From Zetaproteobacteria bacterium (GTDB lineage: Bacteria; Pseudomonadota; Zetaproteobacteria; Mariprofundales; Mariprofundaceae), in NCBI GenBank assembly GCA_021545595.1, contig JAJRVG010000081.1:1-6289 (forward strand): 6,289 bases of DNA, written 5' to 3'. Each line of letters opens with the position of its first letter. Position 1 is the first letter of the stretch. Positions 1 to 5,614 of the stretch are shown one piece after another. A program made the position numbers and the translations under genes. The notes below the pieces were generated by a model that was not told the origin of the DNA, searched no databases, and saw only the letters and a list, made by a program, of their open reading frames with translations.

Positions 1-27
1 CTCTCCCATCGGATTGATCGTCAGTCG

Positions 28-465
28 CTACAGTGCGCCTGGGAGATGGTCCCGAACCGTTTCTGAATCTTCAAACACAAGATTTTTATCCACTTCATCC
101 AAAACAAGCTGCCCAAGTGCCAGGCTGCACTGTTTTCGCAGAAGCCCCAGAAACTCCGGTGGGGCCACCAGAGAGAGGTGAGCAAATTTATTGGACTTGC
201 GTCCCCGATCCACCTCATTGATCAGCTGCTGCGCAAACACCTCAGCCTCATGATCTTTTGGATCAACCGGCTGCCCCATGGCATGCCTTGCATCGCCCAT
301 CCGATCAAATGCCCGCCCGGGAAGATCACTGGTCAACTCCTGTTCGTGCTTGCGGGATGCTTCATGATTCCACTCCTGCTTAAGGGTCAGGTCTCCGGCC
401 CGGCCATTCATGGTGTAGAGCTTTGCATGGCTCTTATCAGCAACAAGTATCCAGGTTCTTTCCAT
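28..465 (-). CDS. Host attachment family protein (AtsE-like)
   Basis: The 145-residue product matches the small Host_attach family ('protein required for attachment to host cells', named from Agrobacterium work). That family is related to bacterial eRF1-domain-like proteins; its biochemical role is not settled. Seen here: an N-terminal strand TWILVADKSHAKLY (residues 4-17), a charged middle segment with SRKHEQELTSDLPGRAFDR (37-55), a helix DHEAEVFAQQLINEVDRG (71-88), then HLSLVAPPEFLGLLR (96-110), and a C-terminal segment ending DHLPGAL. The family is typically about 140-150 residues, so this looks complete. There is no signal peptide or membrane segment, so it is probably cytoplasmic despite the name. 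The ATG at 463-465 is fixed by a near-perfect Shine-Dalgarno six bases upstream, and a TATAAT box lies just beyond. It appears to be transcribed alone. Family assignment is fairly sure; function is not. Confidence 0.8.
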   Translation of the reverse strand: MERTWILVADKSHAKLYTMNGRAGDLTLKQEWNHEASRKHEQELTSDLPGRAFDRMGDARHAMGQPVDPKDHEAEVFAQQLINEVDRGRKSNKFAHLSLVAPPEFLGLLRKQCSLALGQLVLDEVDKNLVFEDSETVRDHLPGAL

Positions 466-471
466 AAATCA

Positions 472-477
472 CCTCCT
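472..477 (-). promoter_or_regulatory. Strong Shine-Dalgarno of the host-attachment gene
   Basis: On the minus strand the sequence reads AGGAGGTGATTT followed by ATG. The AGGAGG core is six bases from the start codon, and the extended match AGGAGGTGA is complementary to the 3' end of 16S rRNA. It is the strongest ribosome binding site in the window; most other genes here have weak sites or none. It decides the start at 465. Confidence 0.75.
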
Positions 478-492
478 GAAACATCTACCCCT

Positions 493-498
493 ATTATA
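493..498 (-). promoter_or_regulatory. Candidate -10 box (TATAAT) for the host-attachment gene
   Basis: The forward-strand ATTATA at 493-498 is a perfect TATAAT on the minus strand. Transcription would start near 486 and leave a leader of about 20 nt that holds the strong Shine-Dalgarno. No good -35 hexamer is found: 17 bp upstream the minus strand reads CCTGCT. Recognition might therefore need an activator or an alternative sigma factor that tolerates a poor -35. This is inferred from sequence match and position only. Confidence 0.45.
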
Positions 499-565
499 GC
501 TTAACTACGGGAATCAGCAGGCCGGCTGTTAATTGAAAGAAAAACTGTTGGATGGACTATAGGCA

Positions 566-763
566 CTATGGCTGGTCACATCCCTCTTTACGGTCAGCAT
601 TGAGAAAGTGGCGCATCATAAACTCCTCCTCTACAGGGGTAAGATCATAACGCTGGCAAGCCTCTTCAATGGTGGCCAGATCATAGGCGTGCATCTCCGC
701 AATCCAGCGAACTGCCTGACGAAGGGCTTCACCTTCCGGAAACAGTGACTTTGCTCCACTCAT
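566..763 (-). CDS. Small conserved-looking hypothetical protein, 65 aa
   Basis: I cannot assign a function. The product is short, soluble and predicted to be mostly helical, with no signal peptide or membrane segment. It opens MSGAKSLFPEGEALRQAVRW, then IAEMHAYDLATIEEACQRYDLTP, then a Glu-rich run (VEEEF, 44-48) and a polar tail. The LFPEGEALRxAVRWI opening followed by a second helix pair resembles short uncharacterised proteobacterial proteins I have seen, but no named domain is claimed. The frame is open further upstream to 796. The ATG at 761-763 is preferred because a GGTGG-type ribosome site sits six bases before it on the minus strand, and a plausible extended -10 promoter lies just beyond. 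The single Cys (62) is near the C-terminus, which argues against a metal-binding role. Confidence 0.6.
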   Translation of the reverse strand: MSGAKSLFPEGEALRQAVRWIAEMHAYDLATIEEACQRYDLTPVEEEFMMRHFLNADRKEGCDQP

Positions 764-784
764 AATTTTCCACCCTCTGTTCCT

Positions 785-814
785 AGTGTAGCACATTCAT
801 GATGCCTCTCTGAA
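785..814 (-). promoter_or_regulatory. Candidate promoter for the 65-aa gene
   Basis: On the minus strand a TTCAGA element (809-814) is followed after 18 bp by TACACT (785-790). The -10 box is preceded by TGC, which forms an extended -10 (TGCTACACT). Each hexamer matches the sigma-70 consensus at four of six positions. Transcription would begin near 779, about 15 nt before the chosen start codon. The position supports the 763 start, but the match is modest. Confidence 0.35.
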
Positions 815-861
815 CGGGCCTGGGTATCCACATATCCGGTGTCTCATTCCTGCCACTGTCC

Positions 862-873
862 ATTGGCGCCAAT
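862..873. promoter_or_regulatory. Perfect 12-bp palindrome in divergent intergenic region
   Basis: ATTGGCGCCAAT is its own reverse complement across all 12 positions and ends 17 bp before the yhbQ-like start codon. It lies in the 127-bp gap between two divergent genes, where a dimeric repressor or activator could act. The flanking bases do not extend the symmetry. A possible TTTAAAT -10-like stretch (879-885) follows directly, so binding here could block the promoter. No regulator is identified. The symmetry is seen; its use as an operator is inference. Confidence 0.35.
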
Positions 874-890
874 TTGGGTTTAAATACGGT

Positions 891-1193
891 ATGGCAATTT
901 TGAATGAACCGACATGGCACCTCTACCTGATCCGTCTGGATAGCGGCCATCTCTACACAGGTATAACCACCGATGTAAGCAGACGGTTTGGTGAACATAA
1001 GAACGGCAGGGGTGCCAAATTTCTTCGTGGCAGAGAGGGGTTGAAGCTGGTGTTCAGCAGTTCGGTTGGTGACAGGTCTTCCGCTCTGAAAACAGAGGCC
1101 GCCGTTAAAAAGCTTCCAAAACAGAGAAAAGAGGCACTCATCAATGGTGACTTCACCATTGATGAACTGTCAGGCCATGGGATCGATGCTTGA
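891..1193 (+). CDS. yhbQ: GIY-YIG domain protein, UPF0213/YhbQ family
   Basis: This 100-residue protein is essentially one GIY-YIG nuclease-fold domain, the size of E. coli YhbQ. Seen: the first strand HLYLIRLDSGHLYTGITTD (10-28) carries the two signature tyrosines (Y12 and Y22) in LYLI and LYTG, as in the YhbQ branch. Next are the conserved arginines R31/R32, the helix with H36, the GAKFLRG loop (41-47), and KTEAAVKKLPKQRKEAL (67-83) with the candidate metal-binding catalytic Glu at E69. The family resembles the UvrC N-terminal and homing-endonuclease nuclease domains, and a few members have been shown to cut DNA. The physiological role is not established. There is no obvious ribosome site at the ATG at 891; a leaderless or weakly translated message is possible. 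It may share transcription with msrB downstream across a 118-bp gap. The UPF0213 call is strong. Confidence 0.9.
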   Translation: MAILNEPTWHLYLIRLDSGHLYTGITTDVSRRFGEHKNGRGAKFLRGREGLKLVFSSSVGDRSSALKTEAAVKKLPKQRKEALINGDFTIDELSGHGIDA

Positions 1194-1311
1194 ATCAGCT
1201 GGATGGTGGCGTAAAATTGCCGCTGAATCCGGCACAGGAGTGACAGATAGAATATCCTGCCGCCAAAGCTGCGATTGTAAGAAACCGCCGGGCAGCTCGA
1301 CTTGTTTTAAC

Positions 1312-1836
1312 ATGAAAAAAAATTATCTATTAACCATCATTGCAACGTTACTATTTTCGAGCATGACTGTTGCCGAGGAGTTTTCCATGAATAATTGGAC
1401 GCGCCCGTCAGACCAGACATTAAGAGAGCAACTCACACCCATGCAGTTCAGAGTGGCACGGGAAAATGGAACTGAACCAGCTTTTAAGAACGAATACTGG
1501 GATTATAAAAAGGCTGGCGTCTATGTTGATGTTATCTCAGGCGAGCCTCTGTTCAGCTCCAGAGACAAGTTCAAATCCGGTACTGGCTGGCCAAGTTTCA
1601 CCAGAGCTCTGGTTCCGGAAAATATTGTTGAGAGAGAGGATCGCCTGCTCTTCATGCGCCGGGTTGAACTTCGCAGCAAACATGCGGACTCACATCTCGG
1701 CCATGTTTTTAATGATGGCCCGCAACCGACCGGACTTCGTTACTGTATCAACTCCGCAGCACTTCGTTTTATTCCTGTAGATGAGCTTGAAGCCAATGGA
1801 CTCAACCAGTTTAAAAAACAGTTTGTGACTGAGTGA
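1312..1836 (+). CDS. msrB: Exported peptide-methionine (R)-S-oxide reductase MsrB
   Basis: It reduces methionine-R-sulfoxide in oxidised proteins. The 174-residue form starts with a typical Sec signal peptide: MKKN, a hydrophobic core YLLTIIATLLFSS, and a likely cut after TVA (residue 21), so this form should be periplasmic. The SelR domain spans about residues 35-160: LTPMQFRVARENGTEPAF, SGEPLFSS, GTGWPSF (W93), SHLGHVF (H128, H131), and catalytic Cys145 in RYCINSAALRF with the conserved Asn147. The CxxC zinc pairs of classical MsrB are absent (SGEPLF replaces CGxPLF). Cys145 is the only cysteine, so there is no resolving cysteine. The ATG at 1312 has no clear ribosome site, whereas an in-frame ATG at 1387 (Met26), just after the signal peptide, has a good one and could yield a 149-residue cytosolic form. 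The stop overlaps the next gene by 4 bp (GTGA). Identity is secure; the start is ambiguous. Confidence 0.95.
   Translation: MKKNYLLTIIATLLFSSMTVAEEFSMNNWTRPSDQTLREQLTPMQFRVARENGTEPAFKNEYWDYKKAGVYVDVISGEPLFSSRDKFKSGTGWPSFTRALVPENIVEREDRLLFMRRVELRSKHADSHLGHVFNDGPQPTGLRYCINSAALRFIPVDELEANGLNQFKKQFVTE
1375..1389 (+). promoter_or_regulatory. Internal Shine-Dalgarno and alternative start within msrB
   Basis: GAGGAG at 1375-1380 lies six bases before an in-frame ATG at 1387-1389. The start at 1312 has no recognisable ribosome site in the preceding 20 bases. The GAG GAG codons encode the Glu-Glu just after the predicted signal-peptidase cut. Initiation here would give MNNWTRPSDQTLREQL..., a complete SelR domain without export signal. 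Either this is the main start, or both are used to place MsrB in two compartments. Confidence 0.5.
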
Positions 1837-2885
1837 CCCGTTTGCATGATGCGCTCATCGTTGGAGCCGGCCTGGCCGGCTCTATTCTTACCTACAGGCT
1901 GACACTCGCTGGCCAGAAGGTTCTTCTTGTCAGTGATCCTTCCGCTCCTTCCGCTTCACGTGTGGCCGCTGGCCTGATTAATCCGGTTACCGGTCAGAGG
2001 CTTGTATTGCAGGAGGGTGCCAAAGAACTACTGGCATCAGCTCAGCACTTTTACCACGATATTGAAACGCGGTTTGGCATCAATATTTTGCATGAGCGCG
2101 AGATGCTGCGGATTTTTCGCTCCGAAAAAGAGAAGGCCACATGGGAGAGTCGTACCCGTAATCCCGCCTACCACCCCTATATCGATCATGAACTTCATGA
2201 TGATCCCGGCATTAACATGAACTACGGAGCTTTCCTCCAGCATCAAACAGGCTACCTGGATACCAACACTATGCTGGACACGCTGCATCAGTGGTTTCGG
2301 GAGCAGGATATCCTGATCGAAGCTCCACTGCTTTATGGCGATGTCAGCATCGAATCAGAGAACATCCAGTGGCAAGGCGTTCAGGCTGACAGAATTATCT
2401 TTTGTGAAGGGTGGCGCGGCCAGAAGAATCCATGGTTCGGCTGGCTGCCATTCCAGCCTGCCAAAGGGGAAATTCTTACGCTTTCGACTGATTCAATGAT
2501 CCCTGTGCAGATGATCAATCGGGGGAAATGGCTCCTGCCCATCAACAGAGAAACCTTCAAACTTGGAGCAACCTATGATCGGAATGAACTCAATGAAACA
2601 CCCACGGAGGATGCAAAACAGGAGCTGCTGGATGCTCTGGGAGATATCTTTCTGAACCGAGCTGCTGTCAGAGTTACAAACCATACGGCCGGTGTCCGCC
2701 CCGGCACAAAGGACAAGCAACCCTTTGTCGGTCTCCACCCCGAACATGCTCAACTGGGTATCTTTAACGGCTTCGGTTCAAAGGGGAGCCTGATGATTCC
2801 ATGGTATGCCGAACAGTTCACATGCCATCTTATCGATGGCACTCCCCTGCCTGAGCGGGCTGATATCCAGAGATGGCATGGCTAG
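1833..2885 (+). CDS. DAO-family FAD-dependent oxidoreductase, possible MnmC(o)-like enzyme
   Basis: This 350-residue flavoenzyme belongs to the D-amino-acid oxidase/glycine oxidase (DAO) superfamily. Seen: the FAD dinucleotide-binding loop GAGLAG (11-16) after ALIV, a second nucleotide-contact segment ASRVAAGLINPVTGQR (41-56), a substrate-domain middle, and the C-terminal FAD signature GVRPGTKDKQPFVG (287-300) followed by FNGFGSKGSLMIP (311-323). Family members oxidise C-N bonds of glycine, sarcosine, D-amino acids or, in the C-terminal half of E. coli MnmC, the carboxymethylaminomethyl group of tRNA wobble uridine. No signal peptide is present. It starts at GTG 1833, overlapping the msrB stop as GTGA, and ends 8 bp inside the downstream mnmM-like gene, so the three are probably translated together. 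The pairing with an MnmM-type methyltransferase suggests a tRNA role; that is inference. Alternatives are glycine oxidase (ThiO-like) or another amine oxidase; no thiamine genes are nearby. Confidence 0.85.
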   Translation: MTRLHDALIVGAGLAGSILTYRLTLAGQKVLLVSDPSAPSASRVAAGLINPVTGQRLVLQEGAKELLASAQHFYHDIETRFGINILHEREMLRIFRSEKEKATWESRTRNPAYHPYIDHELHDDPGINMNYGAFLQHQTGYLDTNTMLDTLHQWFREQDILIEAPLLYGDVSIESENIQWQGVQADRIIFCEGWRGQKNPWFGWLPFQPAKGEILTLSTDSMIPVQMINRGKWLLPINRETFKLGATYDRNELNETPTEDAKQELLDALGDIFLNRAAVRVTNHTAGVRPGTKDKQPFVGLHPEHAQLGIFNGFGSKGSLMIPWYAEQFTCHLIDGTPLPERADIQRWHG

Positions 2886-3456
2886 AGTCTCAATCAGCGC
2901 AGAGGTTCACCGGTTTCTGAGCGCAAACATCAGGCCGGGTGATATTGTCATCGATGCAACACTGGGCAATGGCCATGATGCCCTGTTCCTCGCCGGGCAT
3001 ATCGGTGAGGGAGGTCATCTTTTCGGTTTTGATATTCAGGCCGCAGCGGTCAACAACACACTCAAACGGCTGACCAGCCATCAACTTGATCACCGTGCAA
3101 CGCTGATCATGAAAAGCCATGCATGTATGGCCGACTCCGTTCCTGAGCAGTTTCATGGTCACGTCAAATGCATCATGTTTAATCTTGGCTATCTTCCCGG
3201 TTTCGACAAATCAGTCACTACACTGCCTGAATCAACCCTTTCAGCTCTAGATATCGCCCTGCATCTTCTCTCTGAGGATGGTGTCATCTCCATTCTTGCC
3301 TACAGCGGGCATCCCGGCGGAGCGGATGAGTGCAGTGTAGTAAGGGCATGGGCATCTCAACTTCCGGCCGCTCTCTATAAAGCATCGGTGAGTGAAGCGC
3401 TTTATGATCACAACTTACCCCCTGAGTGGACTCTCATCTCACGGACAGAGGCGTGA
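2878..3456 (+). CDS. mnmM: SAM-dependent methyltransferase, MnmM/YtqB family
   Basis: The 192-residue protein matches the YtqB family (Pfam 'putative rRNA methylase'). B. subtilis YtqB, renamed MnmM, methylates nm5s2U to mnm5s2U at tRNA position 34 using SAM. Seen: SAM-binding motif I VIDATLGNGHDALFLA (24-39), the acidic strand end LFGFDIQ (48-54), and the family hallmark FNLGYLPGFDKSVTT (101-115) followed by ALDIALHLLSEDGVISIL and AYSGHPGGADE (141-151). The length equals the usual 185-195 residues. The ATG at 2878 starts just before SAM-domain homology and overlaps the upstream oxidoreductase stop by 8 bp; an ATG 72 bp further upstream lies deep in that gene and is unlikely. No strong ribosome site is visible, so coupling to the upstream gene is likely. 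Partnership with a flavoenzyme instead of the radical-SAM protein MnmL is unusual. Family call strong; substrate inferred. Confidence 0.9.
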   Translation: MARVSISAEVHRFLSANIRPGDIVIDATLGNGHDALFLAGHIGEGGHLFGFDIQAAAVNNTLKRLTSHQLDHRATLIMKSHACMADSVPEQFHGHVKCIMFNLGYLPGFDKSVTTLPESTLSALDIALHLLSEDGVISILAYSGHPGGADECSVVRAWASQLPAALYKASVSEALYDHNLPPEWTLISRTEA

Positions 3457-3489
3457 TAGAAATCAAATTATAGAAAACCGGTAGACAAA

Positions 3490-3969
3490 TCAGGGGTGAT
3501 GGCAAACCAGAGGGGAATCATCGTGATGTGCCTGAATACGGACAATGCGGGCATCCAGATGCACCCTGTCCCTTCCATGACCACTCTCCTCCCTGCTTCC
3601 CACAGCGACATAGTAGAGAATAATAGCCACAATGCCGGTAAGAGCTGCCCATAGATCCCTGTCTGCAAAACCTAGGACGGGTGATGCCAGATAGGCTGCA
3701 GCACCTGCTGCAAAAAAGATAAGCATCGGTAGTCCGTAAAGATGGAAGGCACTCTTCAGGATAAAGTGATCCGGCACCTCCACAACAACCTCATCACCGA
3801 CCACAGCACCCATACGATTCACAACGTGCAGCTCCATAGTCCGCTCTTTCCACGAACCGAGGGTTGAGCAGGTAGGCTTCCCGGCACACGAATCGCAGGA
3901 GGAAGCGCGCTGTGCTCTGACCACGGCTATCCCGTCATACGAATGAGTGACCACTGCGAACTGCTGCAT
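3490..3969 (-). CDS. rseC: RseC/MucC-family SoxR-reducing system protein
   Basis: RseC is a small inner-membrane protein. In E. coli it works with the Rsx complex to keep SoxR reduced and is linked to sigma-E control. The 159-residue product shows an N-terminal beta-rich domain (QQFAVVTHSYDGIAVVRAQR), a cysteine cluster C25-x2-C28-x5-C34 in SSCDSCAGKPTC, and a basic KER (41-43). GDEVVVEVPDHFILKSAFHLYGLP (58-81) leads into two membrane segments at about 82-100 and 106-124. A charged C-terminal tail with RIVR follows. This is the standard architecture and length. The ATG at 3969 is chosen; a TTG at 3987 adds six residues with no ribosome site. It is divergent from nadB with only 49 bp between starts, and converges on mnmM 33 bp away. 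The usual partners rpoE, rseA and rseB are not next to it. Identity fairly sure. Confidence 0.85.
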   Translation of the reverse strand: MQQFAVVTHSYDGIAVVRAQRASSCDSCAGKPTCSTLGSWKERTMELHVVNRMGAVVGDEVVVEVPDHFILKSAFHLYGLPMLIFFAAGAAAYLASPVLGFADRDLWAALTGIVAIILYYVAVGSREESGHGRDRVHLDARIVRIQAHHDDSPLVCHHP

Positions 3970-3978
3970 AGTGATCGA

Positions 3979-4008
3979 ACTATACAAAGATTCTACAGGA
4001 AGCGTAAA
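3979..4008 (-). promoter_or_regulatory. Candidate rseC promoter in the rseC-nadB gap
   Basis: On the minus strand TTTACG (4003-4008) and TATAGT (3979-3984) are separated by 18 bp. They match sigma-70 hexamers at four and five of six positions. Transcription would begin within a few bases of the ATG at 3969, giving an almost leaderless message, which fits the lack of a ribosome site. The plus strand has TATACA (3981-3986) overlapping this box, but with no convincing -35 for nadB. Tentative. Confidence 0.3.
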
Positions 4009-4018
4009 CTCCGCATGT

Positions 4019-5614
4019 ATGGGAGATCACTCAATTCAACATTTTGACTACCTGATACTGGGCAGCGGTGCAGCGGGCCTGCTGGCTGCAAAACGGCTGG
4101 CTGATCACGGCAGAGTTGCCATTGTGAACAAAGGTGACTTCTCCGAATCCAACACTTACCAGGCTCAGGGTGGCATTGCCGGAGCCACCAATGTTGCCGA
4201 CTCGATTGAATCCCACATTGCTGACACCATCCATGCAGGTGCAGGCCTCTGCCATGAAGACGTGGTAAACCAAATCATCTCTTCCGGCAGCCGTATCATT
4301 CAGGAGCTTATTGATCTGGGCACCCCGTTTGATACCGAAGCAACCGGAACACTCCACCTCACCCGCGAGGGAGGCCATAGCCAGCGGCGTGTTGCCCATT
4401 CCAAGGATGCAACAGGCCGGGCGATTGGAGAGACGCTTTTGCAGCATGTGCAACAGCATCCCAATATCACCTGCTTAAGAAGGCATACAGCAGTGGATCT
4501 GATCACCAGCCGAAGATTGGGGAGGCACAGTGGGAAAAACAGCTGCCTTGGTGCCTATCTTCTTGATCCGGATGGCTCCATCATCACCATTTCCGCAGCA
4601 CACACCGTGGTGGCAACGGGTGGAACCGGAAAAGTCTATATGTATACCTCCAACCCCCACGCCGCCACCGGGGACGGTGTTGCCATGGCATGGCGTGCTG
4701 GCTGTACGGTAATGAACCTTGAATTGATGCAGTTTCACCCCACCTGCCTCTACCACGCATCAAGCCCGACCATACTGCTGACCGAAGCCCTGCGTGGCGA
4801 AGGTGCTCATCTGGTCGACAGTCAGGGGCGCCGCTTTGCTTTTGATTATGATAAGCGCGGGGAGCTTGCCCCGCGTGACATCGTTGCCCGGGCTATCGAT
4901 CACGAGATGAAAAAGCACGGACAGGACTGCATGTTCCTTGATGTCAGGCCACTGGGTGAGGAGACCATCATCAACTACTTCCCCAATATCCATGAACGGT
5001 TGATGGCGATCGGGCTTGATATGCGCGAACAGCCGATTCCGGTGGTTCCGGCAGCCCACTACATGTGCGGCGGTGTAAAGGCCGATGTTGCAGGCCGCAC
5101 CTCTGTCGAAGAGCTCTATGTGATTGGTGAGGCAGCCTGCACCGGGCTGCATGGAGCCAACAGGCTGGCAAGCAATTCGCTACTTGAGTGTCTGGTGATG
5201 GCCGAGTTCTGTGCCGATGCCATCATTAAAACGAACACCAAACCACAGGACACAACGCTTCCAGTCTGGGATGATTCAGGCACGGTGCCGGAGACCGAGC
5301 GCGTACAGATCAAGCAGAACTGGGATGAGATTCGTGCCACCATGTCGAATTATGTGGGAATAGTACGCTCCAATGAGCGACTGCGACGGGCACGTCGCCG
5401 TCTCAATCTGATCCGCGAGGAGATTGCCAGCTACTACTGGCAATACCCGATCAGCCGGGATCTGATTGAATTGAGAAACCTCTCCCTCGTTGCAGACCTG
5501 ATTGTGCGCTCAGCCCAGATGCGCCATGAATCACGCGGTCTTCACTACTCCACTAACTACCCGGAAACAGCTGCAACGGCTGAAGACACGCTACTCACAC
5601 CCGACCAGTTATGA
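4019..5614 (+). CDS. nadB: L-aspartate oxidase, NAD biosynthesis
   Basis: NadB is an FAD flavoenzyme that oxidises L-aspartate to iminoaspartate, the first step of de novo quinolinate and NAD synthesis, in the cytoplasm with NadA. The 531 residues are close to E. coli NadB (540). Seen: FAD loop LGSGAAGLLAA (14-24), NTYQAQGGIAG (45-55), TREGGHSQRRVAHSKDATG (115-133), and VATGGTGKVYMYTSNPHAATGDG (198-220). Further on are QFHPTCLYH (238-246), ELAPRDIVARAI (282-293), AAHYMCGGVK (345-354) and GANRLASNSLLE (379-390). Active-site residues corresponding to E. coli E121, H244, R290, H351 and R386 appear as E117, H240, R286, H347 and R382, all at a constant offset of four. The ATG at 4019 lies just before the FAD strand; the frame stays open upstream to 3947, but that would overlap rseC. 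A possible AGGAAG is 16 bases away, too far to be ideal. nadA and nadC are not adjacent. Confidence 0.97.
   Translation: MGDHSIQHFDYLILGSGAAGLLAAKRLADHGRVAIVNKGDFSESNTYQAQGGIAGATNVADSIESHIADTIHAGAGLCHEDVVNQIISSGSRIIQELIDLGTPFDTEATGTLHLTREGGHSQRRVAHSKDATGRAIGETLLQHVQQHPNITCLRRHTAVDLITSRRLGRHSGKNSCLGAYLLDPDGSIITISAAHTVVATGGTGKVYMYTSNPHAATGDGVAMAWRAGCTVMNLELMQFHPTCLYHASSPTILLTEALRGEGAHLVDSQGRRFAFDYDKRGELAPRDIVARAIDHEMKKHGQDCMFLDVRPLGEETIINYFPNIHERLMAIGLDMREQPIPVVPAAHYMCGGVKADVAGRTSVEELYVIGEAACTGLHGANRLASNSLLECLVMAEFCADAIIKTNTKPQDTTLPVWDDSGTVPETERVQIKQNWDEIRATMSNYVGIVRSNERLRRARRRLNLIREEIASYYWQYPISRDLIELRNLSLVADLIVRSAQMRHESRGLHYSTNYPETAATAEDTLLTPDQL

Noticed and set aside
3..45. CTCCCA ... TGGGAG inverted repeat at the left end
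   Set aside because: A six-bp stem with a 31-base loop is not convincing as a terminator for the leftward gene.
178..504. 108-codon plus-strand open frame
   Set aside because: It is antisense to the well-supported host-attachment gene, shows no recognisable domain, and lacks a ribosome site.
1144..1311. Upstream extension of the MsrB reading frame to an ATG at 1144
   Set aside because: It would overlap yhbQ and put 56 unrelated residues before a clear signal peptide; the open frame is accidental.
1194..1311. Gap between yhbQ and msrB with two weak inverted repeats (AGCTGC 1267-1272 / GCAGCT 1292-1297, and TGCCG / CGGCA near 1217-1235)
   Set aside because: Stems are 5-6 bp, with no T-run, and the first has a 19-base loop. 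This is not enough to call a terminator, riboswitch or attenuator. No clear promoter was found either.
2806..2877. Upstream start for the MnmM-like protein
   Set aside because: It lies wholly inside the oxidoreductase gene, adds 24 residues absent from the family, and a better start exists at 2878.
3457..3489. Bidirectional terminator between convergent mnmM and rseC
   Set aside because: The 33-bp gap is A-rich but has no stable hairpin.
3970..3987. TTG start for RseC at 3987
   Set aside because: It adds six residues with no ribosome site; the ATG at 3969 directly precedes the family-like QQFAVV segment.
3947..4018. Longer NadB N-terminus from 3947
   Set aside because: It overlaps the start of divergent rseC, and the added residues do not resemble NadB.
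4031..4459. 142-codon minus-strand open frame within nadB
   Set aside because: It is antisense shadow of a highly conserved gene, with Cys- and Met-rich composition typical of such shadows.
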